Source of the DNA: JAFDVL01 sp043736395
GTDB taxonomy: Bacteria > Acidobacteriota > Blastocatellia > RBC074
Assembly: GCA_043736395.1 (NCBI GenBank)
Contig: JAYTCQ010000019.1
Span: 1-26,209, forward strand
Reading direction: 5' to 3'
DNA: 26,209 bases
Shown here: positions 1 to 8,547 of the stretch, in pieces
How positions within the stretch are numbered: the stretch's first letter is position 1
How the letters are laid out: every line of letters begins with the position of its first letter
Notes under the pieces: model-generated
Seen by the model: only the letters and a program-made list of their open reading frames with translations
What the model was told of the DNA's origin: nothing
The model's database searches: none
Translations under genes and position numbers: made by a program

Positions 1-1
1 C

Positions 2-526
2 CTTCGGGAGCAAGCAGTTACAGGTGAGATCACACTTTACTATTATGATGAAGCGGGATTCTCGCTGAAGCCCTGTGTGCCCTATGCCTGGCAGGACAAA
101 GGCGTGACATTGACTTTGCCCGCCAGTCGCAGTACGCCCTTTAATGTCGCAGGCTTTTTTGATGTCGTCGCGCAACAGTTGCATTCCTTTGTCACACCGA
201 CAGTGATCAATACCGAATTCGTGATCGCTTGTTTTGATCATTTGAGCCAACCTCTCACACAGCCGACAGTAGTCATCTTAGATCAAGCTCCGACGCATAC
301 CAGTCGAACTTTTCAAGCCCGCATTCCGGTGTGGGAAGCGCAAGGGTTGTTTGTGTACCCGCTCTCGGCGTATAGTCCCGAATTGAATCTGATTGAAATC
401 CTCTGGCGCAAAATCAAGTATGAATGGCTTCCTTTATCGGCTTACGAGTCTTGTCAAACCTTATACCGTGCCTTGAAAAAAGTATTAGTCGAGGTTGGCT
501 CAAAATACCAGATTAATTTTGCTTAG
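2..526 (+). pseudogene. IS630-family transposase, C-terminal part (cut by window edge)
   Basis: The frame is open from base 2 without a stop, so the 5' part lies outside the window; the GTG at 77 is only an internal codon. The translation has the order expected of an IS630/Tc1-like DDE endonuclease: a first acidic motif (YYYDEAGF, about residue 16), a second (VILDQAPTHTS), and a C-terminal SPELNLIEILWRKIK block that carries the catalytic Glu. The enzyme would cut and join the ends of its own element. The region after the stop (527-700) has no terminal inverted repeat that I can match, because the other end is not visible. It may be an intact gene simply truncated by the window; whether it is active cannot be judged here. 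Confidence 0.85.
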
Positions 527-749
527 GTACTTAGCGTTTTCAATCGCCTACTAGTCTACCTGCAGCGGTGCTATTAATAAGCTCATACTAGCTGGCGCTG
601 ATTACTTGATTGATGGCTATTCGGTGCGGTAGCATAAATTACATTAACTTACGATCGACTTACTATTAGCTTTGCATCACTCCCCAAAGATTTGAATTGA
701 TTGCTCAATGGAATTTTCCGAAGAGCTTACCCCACGAGGAGAGGACGCA

Positions 750-3700
750 ATGAAACTACCCAAATTACTTTTCATACTAATAACTTTGCTTAGCATTTCC
801 ACTTTTGCCCAACAATCTGCGACTGCCACGATTGAAGGAATTGTAGCCGATCAATCCGGCGCGGTGATCCCATCCGCGAAGGTCATCATTAAAAATTCTG
901 ACACCGGATTTACGCGGGAAACGACGACGGACGGCAACGGCTTATATCGAATTCCCGCGCTGCCACCGGGCAATTATCAACTCACAACTTCAGCGCCTGG
1001 GTTTGCTGAAAATAAAATCGGCGGACTCGCGCTTACGGTCGGACAAAAATTAAATCTCAATGTAACGATCACCGTTGGACTGGTTGGAACACAAGTTGAA
1101 GTCACTGACGTTGCGCCGGTCGTCGAAACGACACGCAGCAGCATCAGCAGCTCGGTCAACGCTAAAGCTGTCAGCGAATTGCCCGTCAACGGTCGAAATT
1201 TTTTAGATTTTGTGACCTTAACTCCCGGCGTTGTCCGCGATCCACGACAAGGAGATTTATCGTTCGGTGGTCAGCGCGGCACAATGAACAGCATCCAAAT
1301 TGACGGCGTAGACAATAACAATAATTTCTTTGGTCAATCACTCGGGCGCACCGGATCGGGGCGCGCGCCTTATCAATTTTCACAGGACGCGGTGCAGGAA
1401 TTTCAGGTGAATACGAATTCGTTTTCCGCTGAATTCGGACGCGCTGCCGGAGGCGCAATCAACGTTGTCACCAAATCAGGAACCAATAATTTTCACGGCA
1501 CAGCCTTTGAATTTTTCCGTGATCGAATTTTGAACGCGAACAGCTTACGACGCGATGGAAACCTCGAAGCGGCGGCGCAGGCTCCGGCATTAATTCCTGC
1601 CGGATTTCGCTACGACACGGTCAGCAAAACGATCGTCGGCAGCGCGGATAAACCCGCGTATCACTTCAATCAATTCGGCGGCAACATCGGCGGCCCTATC
1701 AAAACAGATCGGATATTTTTCTTTTTCAATTATGACGGACAGCGCAACACGCGCCCCATTATTGCTTCACTCGGTGCGCAGGCTCCGGCGGATGCAGCCT
1801 CGCAGGCGGGATTACAACGCATTCTTCCGCTCGTCAAAAATTACAAACTCGGCTTCAATCAAGATGTTTACCTCGCCAAAGTTGATTGGCAACTCGACGC
1901 CGCAAACAGATTAAATTTTCGTTACAATCATCAAGGATTCAAAGGAACCAATCTCGAAAACAGCGGAGCCACCAGCGCCGAAGAACACAGCGGTAACAGC
2001 AATGTCACAACGAACACTTATACTGTGACATTGAATACAGCTTTCACTCCGCGCTTGCTCAATGAATTCCGTACGCAGGTGGCATTCGATCAGGAACCCG
2101 GCTTAGCCAATACCGACAACGCCGAAGGCAATATTTTGCAGGGTGGAACGACTGCTTACATTTTCGGACGCAACAGTTTCAGCCCGCGTGCAACCAACGA
2201 AGATAAATTTCAATTTATTGATAACGTTTCATTTTTTGCCGGCAAGCACAGCTTCAAAGGCGGCGTAGATGTCATCATCGAAAAAATTGAAAACTTCTTT
2301 CCCGGAAATTTCGGTGGACGATATTTCTTCCAGACAACCAACGGATTTGCGGAGTATAATAATCATTTTGACCCCGCCAACACTGGCTATCGTACAGTGG
2401 CGCGCTTTCAGCAGTCTTTCGCCGGAGACGGCACCACGGGAGCGTTAACACGTCCGAATTTTAATGAGTATGGCTTTTTCGCACAGGATGATTGGCGCGT
2501 GACGAGCAAGCTCTCACTCAATTTTGGCTTGCGTTATGACATCCAACAATTTTCCAAACCAATCACAGCGAACCCTGACCCACGATTAGCCGCCGCTGGC
2601 CTCAGCACAACTCAATTTAATCAGGATCATAATAATGTCGCACCACGTTTTGGCTTTGCTTACAGCCCGACTGAGAAGCTGGTGATTCGCGGCGGCCACG
2701 GTTTATTTTACGGGCATACGCCCTCGATCGCAGTCGGAACCGCGCATTCAAATAACGGCATCAACGTTATTGGCATCACGCTGAATAACGTTAGGCTGCC
2801 GTTTACCTATCCCAACCGTTTTGCAGATTTGAATGCAATTCGCGCTTTGGGCGGTACCGCGGCAACGCCTGATATTTTCATTTTCGATAAGAATTATCAA
2901 CAGCCATACACGCAACAAGGTAGCTTAGGATTTGAATACGCACTGGCGAAAGACACGTCTGTCGGAGTTCAATATCTTTCGGTGAAAGGTAAAAATTTAT
3001 CGCGAACGCGCGATTTAAATTTAGGCGCTCCGGTCGCACAACAAGCGTATCTGCTCGGCTCCATCACCGGAGTCGTTGATCCGGCAACCACGCCGAAAAT
3101 CACCTATTTACGCCACCCCGGAGCAACCGCGCAAACTCGCCCCATTGCAGGTTTTGGCCGCGTCAGTCAATTCGAAAGCAGCGCAGATTCTGAATACAAC
3201 GCACTGGCTTTAACCTTCAATAAACGATTATCGAAAAACTTTTTGGCGCTGGCCTCATACACCTGGTCGAAAGTTTTGGATAACACTCCCGATCAAACTT
3301 CCGTTGTGGTCGGTGGCGGCGACGACGCGAAGCAGGCGCAGTACAGCTTCAATTTGCGCGATGATCGCGGGCTTGGCGTCGCCGACGTTCCGCATCGCGT
3401 AGTCGTCAGCGGATTGTGGGATTTGAATTATTTCAAAAGTTTGAATCCGGCAGGACGCGCCATCATCGGAGGCTGGCAGTTAAGCGGGATTTTGCAAATT
3501 GCGTCGAATCAGCCGTTCAATGAATACGTCGGTTCTGACCTCACGAATGATGGTAATAACCGTACGGATCGCACTCCCGGCGTAGGACGCGACACATTGC
3601 GCGTCAGTAAATTTGCAGCCGTAGACATGCGCCTCGCGAAGTCGTTCAGCTTCGCGCAGGAAAAAGTAAAACTGCAATTGATCGGCGAATTATTCAACGC

Positions 3701-3872
3701 CTTCAATCGCCTGAATATTGGAGCCTTTCAAGGAAATCGCTACCGTGTTTCAAATCTGAATTCCGTCACGGTCATCCCGACCCTGACGCCACGATTTGAT
3801 TATCTTTTCCCGACTGCGCAAGTGACAGACGGACAACGAATCGGTCAGTTAGCAGTGAAGATTGTTTTCTAA
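750..3872 (+). CDS. TonB-dependent receptor with carboxypeptidase-regulatory-like domain
   Basis: This is a 1040-residue outer-membrane receptor. I start it at the ATG at 750, which follows a GAGGAGAG ribosome site and opens directly into a signal peptide (MKLPKLLFILITLL, cleavage near AQQ); an in-frame ATG at 708 only adds a charged leader. Residues about 25-105 form an Ig-like carboxypeptidase-regulatory domain (EGIVADQSGAVIPSAKV, GLYRIPALPPGNY). A plug domain follows (SELPVNGRNF, QIDGVDNNN, VTKSGTNNFHG), then a long beta-barrel that ends in an aromatic residue (AVKIVF), as expected for BAM-dependent barrels. Proteins of this architecture are greatly expanded in Acidobacteriota and are thought to import large organic substrates through TonB. 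The substrate cannot be predicted. A strong terminator follows, so it is probably monocistronic. Confidence 0.93.
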   Translation: MKLPKLLFILITLLSISTFAQQSATATIEGIVADQSGAVIPSAKVIIKNSDTGFTRETTTDGNGLYRIPALPPGNYQLTTSAPGFAENKIGGLALTVGQKLNLNVTITVGLVGTQVEVTDVAPVVETTRSSISSSVNAKAVSELPVNGRNFLDFVTLTPGVVRDPRQGDLSFGGQRGTMNSIQIDGVDNNNNFFGQSLGRTGSGRAPYQFSQDAVQEFQVNTNSFSAEFGRAAGGAINVVTKSGTNNFHGTAFEFFRDRILNANSLRRDGNLEAAAQAPALIPAGFRYDTVSKTIVGSADKPAYHFNQFGGNIGGPIKTDRIFFFFNYDGQRNTRPIIASLGAQAPADAASQAGLQRILPLVKNYKLGFNQDVYLAKVDWQLDAANRLNFRYNHQGFKGTNLENSGATSAEEHSGNSNVTTNTYTVTLNTAFTPRLLNEFRTQVAFDQEPGLANTDNAEGNILQGGTTAYIFGRNSFSPRATNEDKFQFIDNVSFFAGKHSFKGGVDVIIEKIENFFPGNFGGRYFFQTTNGFAEYNNHFDPANTGYRTVARFQQSFAGDGTTGALTRPNFNEYGFFAQDDWRVTSKLSLNFGLRYDIQQFSKPITANPDPRLAAAGLSTTQFNQDHNNVAPRFGFAYSPTEKLVIRGGHGLFYGHTPSIAVGTAHSNNGINVIGITLNNVRLPFTYPNRFADLNAIRALGGTAATPDIFIFDKNYQQPYTQQGSLGFEYALAKDTSVGVQYLSVKGKNLSRTRDLNLGAPVAQQAYLLGSITGVVDPATTPKITYLRHPGATAQTRPIAGFGRVSQFESSADSEYNALALTFNKRLSKNFLALASYTWSKVLDNTPDQTSVVVGGGDDAKQAQYSFNLRDDRGLGVADVPHRVVVSGLWDLNYFKSLNPAGRAIIGGWQLSGILQIASNQPFNEYVGSDLTNDGNNRTDRTPGVGRDTLRVSKFAAVDMRLAKSFSFAQEKVKLQLIGELFNAFNRLNIGAFQGNRYRVSNLNSVTVIPTLTPRFDYLFPTAQVTDGQRIGQLAVKIVF

Positions 3873-3882
3873 AAAATTTTCC

Positions 3883-3929
3883 AGAGCTTGACCTGCATCA
3901 ATCGTGATCAGGTCAAGCTCTCTTTTATT
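3883..3929 (+). terminator. Intrinsic terminator after the TonB-dependent receptor
   Basis: A perfect 13-bp stem (AGAGCTTGACCTG at 3883-3895, complement at 3909-3921) encloses a 13-base loop, which itself can form ATCA/TGAT pairs, and is followed by TTTTATT. It starts 11 bases after the stop codon. This is a textbook rho-independent terminator for the receptor gene. Confidence 0.85.
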
Positions 3930-4067
3930 CCTGCCACCGCCCAGCCCTTCCCTGCATAAAAAGTACTGTACCGAAAGTGCAAATCTCGGTAGTATCACCA
4001 TTCTGACGACGGTTGTACTCAGCTTATACTTGTTAGACGTGGCAGTTTCAAAACTCTAATTCTTTTT

Positions 4068-6344
4068 ATGAAATCAATTATTTTCTTCACAGTTCTTATT
4101 CTCGCCTTGTTTACGAACGGTTTTGGAGCGCCCGCGAAAGCTGTCACAAATCTGCCAGACTGGGTGAAGCCGATGCAGATCAGCAACGATCAGGTGACGC
4201 ACGGCACGGGACACAGTACCGCATTTTTATTGTCGGATTTACAAATGCGGATGAATGGCGCGAATCTCGAACGGTATTATCATCACGCGCAAAAAATCCT
4301 GACGACTGCGGGTTTGGATGATGCTTCGCAACTGGATTTCAGCTTCGAGCCTTCGTTTCAAAAGCTGATGCTGCATTACGTTCACATCCGTCGCGGCAGT
4401 GAAATCATTGATGCCTTGAAATCCAGCGAAGTGAAAACCTTGCCCGTCGAAGAAGAACGCCGTAAGCAAATTTTCAACGGCACGATGTCCACAATCATTT
4501 TGATGAACGACCTACGCGTCGGCGACATCATTGATTATGCCTATTCGATCAATGGTCAGAATCCAATTATTCAGGGGAAATTTATTGAGAATTTCACGTT
4601 GGCCACGTCGTCTCCGGTGGAGCAATTGCATCGTCGTTTGCTTTATCCCGTGAACCGTCCGTTACAAATAAAAAATCATGGGACAAAGCTTGAACCCGTC
4701 ACGACCACGAACGGCGAATGGCGGGAATATATCTGGGAGCGCAATAAAATTGACGCGGTGACGCAAGAAGACAATACGCCTGAATGGTTTTATGCAATTC
4801 CTTATATAGATTTGTGCGAATTTAATAGCTGGGACGAAGTGCGAAATTGGGCTTTGCCGTTGTATCAAGCCAAGGCGCCTCTTTCGACTGAACTAAAAAA
4901 ACAAATTGAGCAATGGCGGTCGGCATCATTAAATCCAGAAGAGCGATTTATTTCTGCCTTGCGATTTGTGCAGGATGAAATTCGATACCTCGGCATTGAG
5001 CTGGGTCAGCATTCGCATTTACCGCACAACCCTTCTGAAGTATTGGCAAAACGTTTTGGCGATTGCAAAGATAAATCTTTTTTGCTGACGACAATTCTCC
5101 ATGCCCTCGACATCGAAGCATCCTGTGCGCTCGTCAATACGACGGCGCACCAGGAAATTGAGAACTACCAACCCTCGCCTTACAGCTTTGATCATGTCAT
5201 CGTGCAGGTCAGCCTCAATGATAAAATTTATTGGGTAGACCCAACAGCTTCATTTGAACGCGGAGACCTTGAGCAGCTCCGCACGCCCGATTATGAAAAG
5301 GCTTTGGTAATCCGCGAAGGTTTACAAGGATTGCAGGAAATTCCGCTGGGCAAAAGTGATATTCCGCTGATTCATACTCGCGAAGTCTTTCGCGCGGCAA
5401 AACTTGATCAGGCGGCAAGCCTTGAAATCGTCACCACCTATCGTGAAAACAATGCCGATGGAATGCGTCGTAATTTGGCAGAAACTCCGCTCACCGAATT
5501 TCATAAAAGCTGGCTGAATTATTACGCCGAAGATTTTCCAAGTATTAAAAGCGCAGGCGAGCCTAAGATTGTTGATAATCCGCAAACGAACATTCTGATC
5601 ATCACTGAAAACTATCAAATCCCGGATTTCTGGAAAGATCAGCGTCAGGTTGTTTACGCTGAACTCATCCGTTCCTATCTCAAAAAACCAACCATCACTC
5701 AACGTTCGCAACCTCTAAGCCTTTATTTCCCGTTGCATGTCGCTCACACAATTGAAGTGCATTTACCACCTGATTTTGCCTGGGGAAATGAATCTGAAAC
5801 GATTAAAGATGATGCCATAAAGTTGGACTACCACGCGAATTTCAACAAAAATATTTTGACGCTGGACTACCGCCTGAAGACCTTAAAAAATCATATTCCA
5901 GTTGAGAAAATTGCCAGCTATTTTAAAACTCTGGATAAAATGTTGCTGACTACCGGCATCAAACTTGAACAAAACCCTGATTCCGCCATGAGTCCCGATT
6001 CCGTCCTGAGCAATGACGGCATGTTAGTTGGATTGGGAATTTTAGGCGTGCTCTCTGCTATTCCTGTCATTGGCTTGGTTGGATGGCTCGTCGTAAAGTC
6101 CAGAAAAAAAGTTATCACAACGCCCATCGGCACTTCAGTAACAACCCCGATCTCACTCTTGCCATTGGTTTCAATTCCACAATATTTGCAAAATTATCGC
6201 TGCCCTTGTAAGCAATTATTTTTGAATTCTGAACACCCCTTGCACGAAGAAATCGTGCGCTTTGACGGAAAGGAATTAACTTCAGTACAGTTGCATTGCG
6301 CCAATTGTGGCCGCCAGCAAAATCTCTATTTCGAGCGGAGATAA
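4068..6344 (+). CDS. Secreted/membrane-anchored DUF3857 and transglutaminase-like protein
   Basis: The 758-residue protein has a signal peptide (MKSIIFFTVLILALF, cleavage around residue 24) and a DUF3857 region (about 50-260). A transglutaminase-like cysteine-protease fold follows, with a complete triad: Cys333 in RFGDCKDKS, His376 in FDHVIV and Asp391 in WVDPTAS. A membrane segment lies around residues 652-676. The last 50 residues hold a CxC (YRCPCK) and a CxxC (CANCGR) pair, which could form a small zinc ribbon. After cleavage, the DUF3857-transglutaminase part would sit in the periplasm and the zinc-ribbon-like tail in the cytoplasm. The family is common in Bacteroidota and Acidobacteriota next to TonB receptors; its substrate is unknown. 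No clear Shine-Dalgarno precedes the ATG. Confidence 0.85.
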   Translation: MKSIIFFTVLILALFTNGFGAPAKAVTNLPDWVKPMQISNDQVTHGTGHSTAFLLSDLQMRMNGANLERYYHHAQKILTTAGLDDASQLDFSFEPSFQKLMLHYVHIRRGSEIIDALKSSEVKTLPVEEERRKQIFNGTMSTIILMNDLRVGDIIDYAYSINGQNPIIQGKFIENFTLATSSPVEQLHRRLLYPVNRPLQIKNHGTKLEPVTTTNGEWREYIWERNKIDAVTQEDNTPEWFYAIPYIDLCEFNSWDEVRNWALPLYQAKAPLSTELKKQIEQWRSASLNPEERFISALRFVQDEIRYLGIELGQHSHLPHNPSEVLAKRFGDCKDKSFLLTTILHALDIEASCALVNTTAHQEIENYQPSPYSFDHVIVQVSLNDKIYWVDPTASFERGDLEQLRTPDYEKALVIREGLQGLQEIPLGKSDIPLIHTREVFRAAKLDQAASLEIVTTYRENNADGMRRNLAETPLTEFHKSWLNYYAEDFPSIKSAGEPKIVDNPQTNILIITENYQIPDFWKDQRQVVYAELIRSYLKKPTITQRSQPLSLYFPLHVAHTIEVHLPPDFAWGNESETIKDDAIKLDYHANFNKNILTLDYRLKTLKNHIPVEKIASYFKTLDKMLLTTGIKLEQNPDSAMSPDSVLSNDGMLVGLGILGVLSAIPVIGLVGWLVVKSRKKVITTPIGTSVTTPISLLPLVSIPQYLQNYRCPCKQLFLNSEHPLHEEIVRFDGKELTSVQLHCANCGRQQNLYFERR

Positions 6345-6349
6345 AACTA

Positions 6350-6435
6350 AAAGGCAGAAGTCAGAACGATGAATGCGGATGGAAGAAATAAGCTGCCGTT
6401 GATATTCCGCGTTCATCGTTCTGACTTCTGCCTTT
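6350..6435. terminator. Long perfect hairpin between convergent genes
   Basis: A 24-bp perfect inverted repeat (6350-6373 against 6412-6435; arm begins AAAGGCAGAAGTCAGAACG) extends through one G-T wobble by five further pairs, leaving a loop of about 26 bases. It fills the gap between the stops of the convergent genes at 6344 and 6441. Position and A/T-rich ends fit a bidirectional terminator, but the stem is much longer than needed and resembles the long hairpins found between tRNAs at 18250-22980. Confidence 0.7.
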
Positions 6436-6440
6436 ACTAC

Positions 6441-7526
6441 TTATGCCCCAAGCCCCAGCACGTCCTTGCAGTATTTCAAACTCTTTTCCAGTTCGGATTT
6501 TTGATACGCGGCTAAGATCGTTTGCGAACCTTCGCCCTTCGGCATCGCGTACGCCGGACGCTCTTTTCCCTGTTTCGCCAGCTTGACGTATTTCGCAAAT
6601 TCCGGGGCGCGAACTTTGGAATACGCTCCCCAGAAATCTTCTCGCAGGTAAGGCAACGGACGTTGAAATTCTGAAATAATTTCCAGCACAAAAGCACAGT
6701 TCGGAGCCAGCGCGTGAAACTCATTCACGTACGTCGGCCAATCAATTAAGCCTTCGCCCACCGCCGTCCAACGCGCAATCGCTCCCTCTTTATTTTCCCA
6801 GACGTTAGAATCCCGATGCCCCGTAGTCACCGCATATTTACCAAGAATTTTTAAATTCTCCATCGGGTCTTCCAGCGTCCACGTCGCGTTGCCCGAATCC
6901 AAAGTCGCACCCACAAAATCTTTTCCGGCCTCTTCAATCAACGTTACCAATTCCCACGCCTGCATATCTCCGGCGTGATTTTCGATGGCGATTTTGACGC
7001 CGGAATCTACGGCTTGAGATTTGACGCTCTGGCAAATTTTTATCATCTCTTCGATACGGGCTTCGATGCCACCGGGGAGCTTGCGATCATCGGCTGTGCC
7101 CTGAAAACATCGTGCGACGGGTGAGCCTAACGCTTTTGCAATTTTGATCGTTTGCAAAATATGCTCTACGCCGTTCCTCCAGCGTTTATGATTGAAAGAT
7201 TTCGAGCCGGGATTGATACTGCCCGTGCCAACGTGCAACGTCAGATTTCCGGCATCCGCCTGCGCTTTAAGTTTTTTCAAATACGCGTCATCAAAACTTT
7301 CGTAGACATCCAGATCGGACATCAACAGCACATCAACTTTTTGCGCGATGGCGAATTCGATTAACTGCGGAGCTTTGTACCCAAACGCCCGAATTGAAAA
7401 ATTATCAAAGCCGAGCTTGATACCTAATTTTGCGGTACTCTGAGCCGAAGCATTGAGTGCCGCGCCAGCAACCGTGAGTCCAGTAGTTTTCATAAAATCC
7501 CGTCGGGTTGTTTGATTAGAAAGCAT
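6441..7526 (-). CDS. Tat-exported sugar phosphate isomerase/epimerase-like TIM-barrel protein
   Basis: The 361-residue protein opens with a twin-arginine signal (TTRRDFMKTTGLTVAGAAL, Arg8-Arg9), so it should be exported folded. The rest matches the AP endonuclease 2/xylose isomerase-like TIM barrel. The metal-ligand motifs appear in the family order: Glu in IAIENHAGD, Asp in GATLDSGN, His in TGHRDSN and Glu in LEIISEF. Such enzymes use a divalent metal to isomerise or epimerise sugars or sugar-like compounds; the exact substrate is unknown. The length is usual for the family. The gene converges on the transglutaminase gene with the long hairpin in between. Confidence 0.85.
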   Translation of the reverse strand: MLSNQTTRRDFMKTTGLTVAGAALNASAQSTAKLGIKLGFDNFSIRAFGYKAPQLIEFAIAQKVDVLLMSDLDVYESFDDAYLKKLKAQADAGNLTLHVGTGSINPGSKSFNHKRWRNGVEHILQTIKIAKALGSPVARCFQGTADDRKLPGGIEARIEEMIKICQSVKSQAVDSGVKIAIENHAGDMQAWELVTLIEEAGKDFVGATLDSGNATWTLEDPMENLKILGKYAVTTGHRDSNVWENKEGAIARWTAVGEGLIDWPTYVNEFHALAPNCAFVLEIISEFQRPLPYLREDFWGAYSKVRAPEFAKYVKLAKQGKERPAYAMPKGEGSQTILAAYQKSELEKSLKYCKDVLGLGA

Positions 7527-7556
7527 GGGGAATTTTCTCTGTGGATTTTGATGTAC

Positions 7557-7629
7557 GATGAACTGTTAGTTCATCGGTTTCGGTGAAAAGTTTTTCCGGT
7601 TGAGACAGCGTGAACTAACAGTTCACGCT
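7557..7629. repeat. Paired palindromes forming a 15-bp inverted repeat
   Basis: Two small palindromes lie 31 bases apart: GATGAACT-GTT-AGTTCATC (7557-7575) and AGCGTGAACT-AAC-AGTTCACGCT (7607-7629). Their cores (7559-7573 and 7611-7625) are exact reverse complements of each other, so they can form either two small hairpins or one 15-bp stem. The element lies upstream of the minus-strand gene starting at 7526. It looks like a dispersed intergenic palindrome rather than a terminator. Confidence 0.7.
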
Positions 7630-7699
7630 ACTTAGAAAAAGGCAGGAACAACGCTAACCATGCGCGATCCTGCCCTTCGGATTCTCTTGCCTTATACAA

Positions 7700-8290
7700 T
7701 TAACGGCGACCTAAAAATCCACCCGCCAAACGAATCGCGTCATCTACCATGGAACCATCTTTATTGGAATCCAGCACCGACGAAAGCATTCCCATCAACG
7801 GTGATTGCTGTTCCTGCATTTGCTGGTTTGCGCCGCCCAGCATTCCTGCCAGCGAAGCCGGATCAAGTCCCTGCTCTTGTTTCTGGCGCCCTAAATAACC
7901 CATCACAATCGGAGCTAACAACGGCAATAATTTCATCACCATTGACGGGTCTAATCCGCTGGCCTGGCTCACGCCCTGCTGCACAGCATCCTGACGATCG
8001 CCAAAGACATGACCGAGGATTCCCGCACCGTTCGCTTGTTGTGCGCCGCCGCCCATCACGAATCCGGCAATATCATCCAGCATGCTTCCGTCGTGATCAC
8101 GATCCAATGCGCCAGCTAAAGCTCCCGCGCCACCGTCTGAAGCAGCATTGCGCGCCAGTCCACCCAAAATCATTGGCAAAGCCGCCTGAATCGCCGAACT
8201 GGTAGTGCTTTCATCCGCGCCAATTTGCTGGCTGATCGCACTCACATTATTGCCTTGCAACACCTGTCCTAATAAACTTTCAATATTCAT
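7700..8290 (-). CDS. DUF937 (YidB-like) family protein
   Basis: The 196-residue protein is recognisable as DUF937 by its N-terminal helix bundle (MNIESLLGQVLQGNNV, then AISQQIGADESTTSSAI, ALPMILGGLARNA) and by the two acidic glycine-rich repeats DRDHDGSMLDDI (about residue 63) and DSNKDGSMVDDA (about residue 172). A GADPSM-like helical segment lies between them (LDPSMVMKLLPLLAPIVMGYLG). Family members are small cytoplasmic proteins with no established function; the DxDxDGS segments resemble calcium-binding loops, but binding is not shown. An AGAGGT ribosome site lies eight bases before the ATG. The gene is flanked by non-coding DNA and is probably a single transcription unit. Confidence 0.85.
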   Translation of the reverse strand: MNIESLLGQVLQGNNVSAISQQIGADESTTSSAIQAALPMILGGLARNAASDGGAGALAGALDRDHDGSMLDDIAGFVMGGGAQQANGAGILGHVFGDRQDAVQQGVSQASGLDPSMVMKLLPLLAPIVMGYLGRQKQEQGLDPASLAGMLGGANQQMQEQQSPLMGMLSSVLDSNKDGSMVDDAIRLAGGFLGRR

Positions 8291-8309
8291 AATCTACCTC
8301 TGATGGTTA

Positions 8310-8327
8310 ATACATCAACTGATGTAT
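8310..8327. promoter_or_regulatory. Palindrome upstream of the DUF937 gene (possible operator)
   Basis: The perfect palindrome ATACATCA-AC-TGATGTAT starts 20 bases before the DUF937 start codon, in the expected leader or promoter position. A second small stem (AACTTCG at 8347-8353 with CGAAGTT at 8360-8366) lies further upstream. The first could be a dimeric regulator site; nothing identifies the regulator. The remaining intergenic DNA up to 8547 shows only a short GGGCTT/AAGCCC hairpin near 8425. Confidence 0.4.
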
Positions 8328-8547
8328 ATCGTTGTAACTTCGCAGCAACTTCGCGCAAACGAAGTTTTGGCTGAACTTTTTGAGAATTATATTTGCAATT
8401 TGTTATCCGCGCACTTCTCAATCTAAGGGCTTTCTAAAAAGCCCACATAGATTGTTCGATAACCGCCAAATACGCAAGTGCCCTTTGCTAATTTTACGCG
8501 GAGCGTATGGAGTGCTGCGGACGATTCTTTTTGATTAGCAGCTTAAT

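Noticed and set aside
527..700. Terminal inverted repeat of the IS630-type element
   Set aside because: The other end lies outside the window and no self-complementary end could be matched, so no boundary is claimed.
7660..8205. Plus-strand 181-codon ORF opposite the DUF937 gene
   Set aside because: It is the antisense shadow of a recognisable DUF937 gene and has low-complexity, family-less content.
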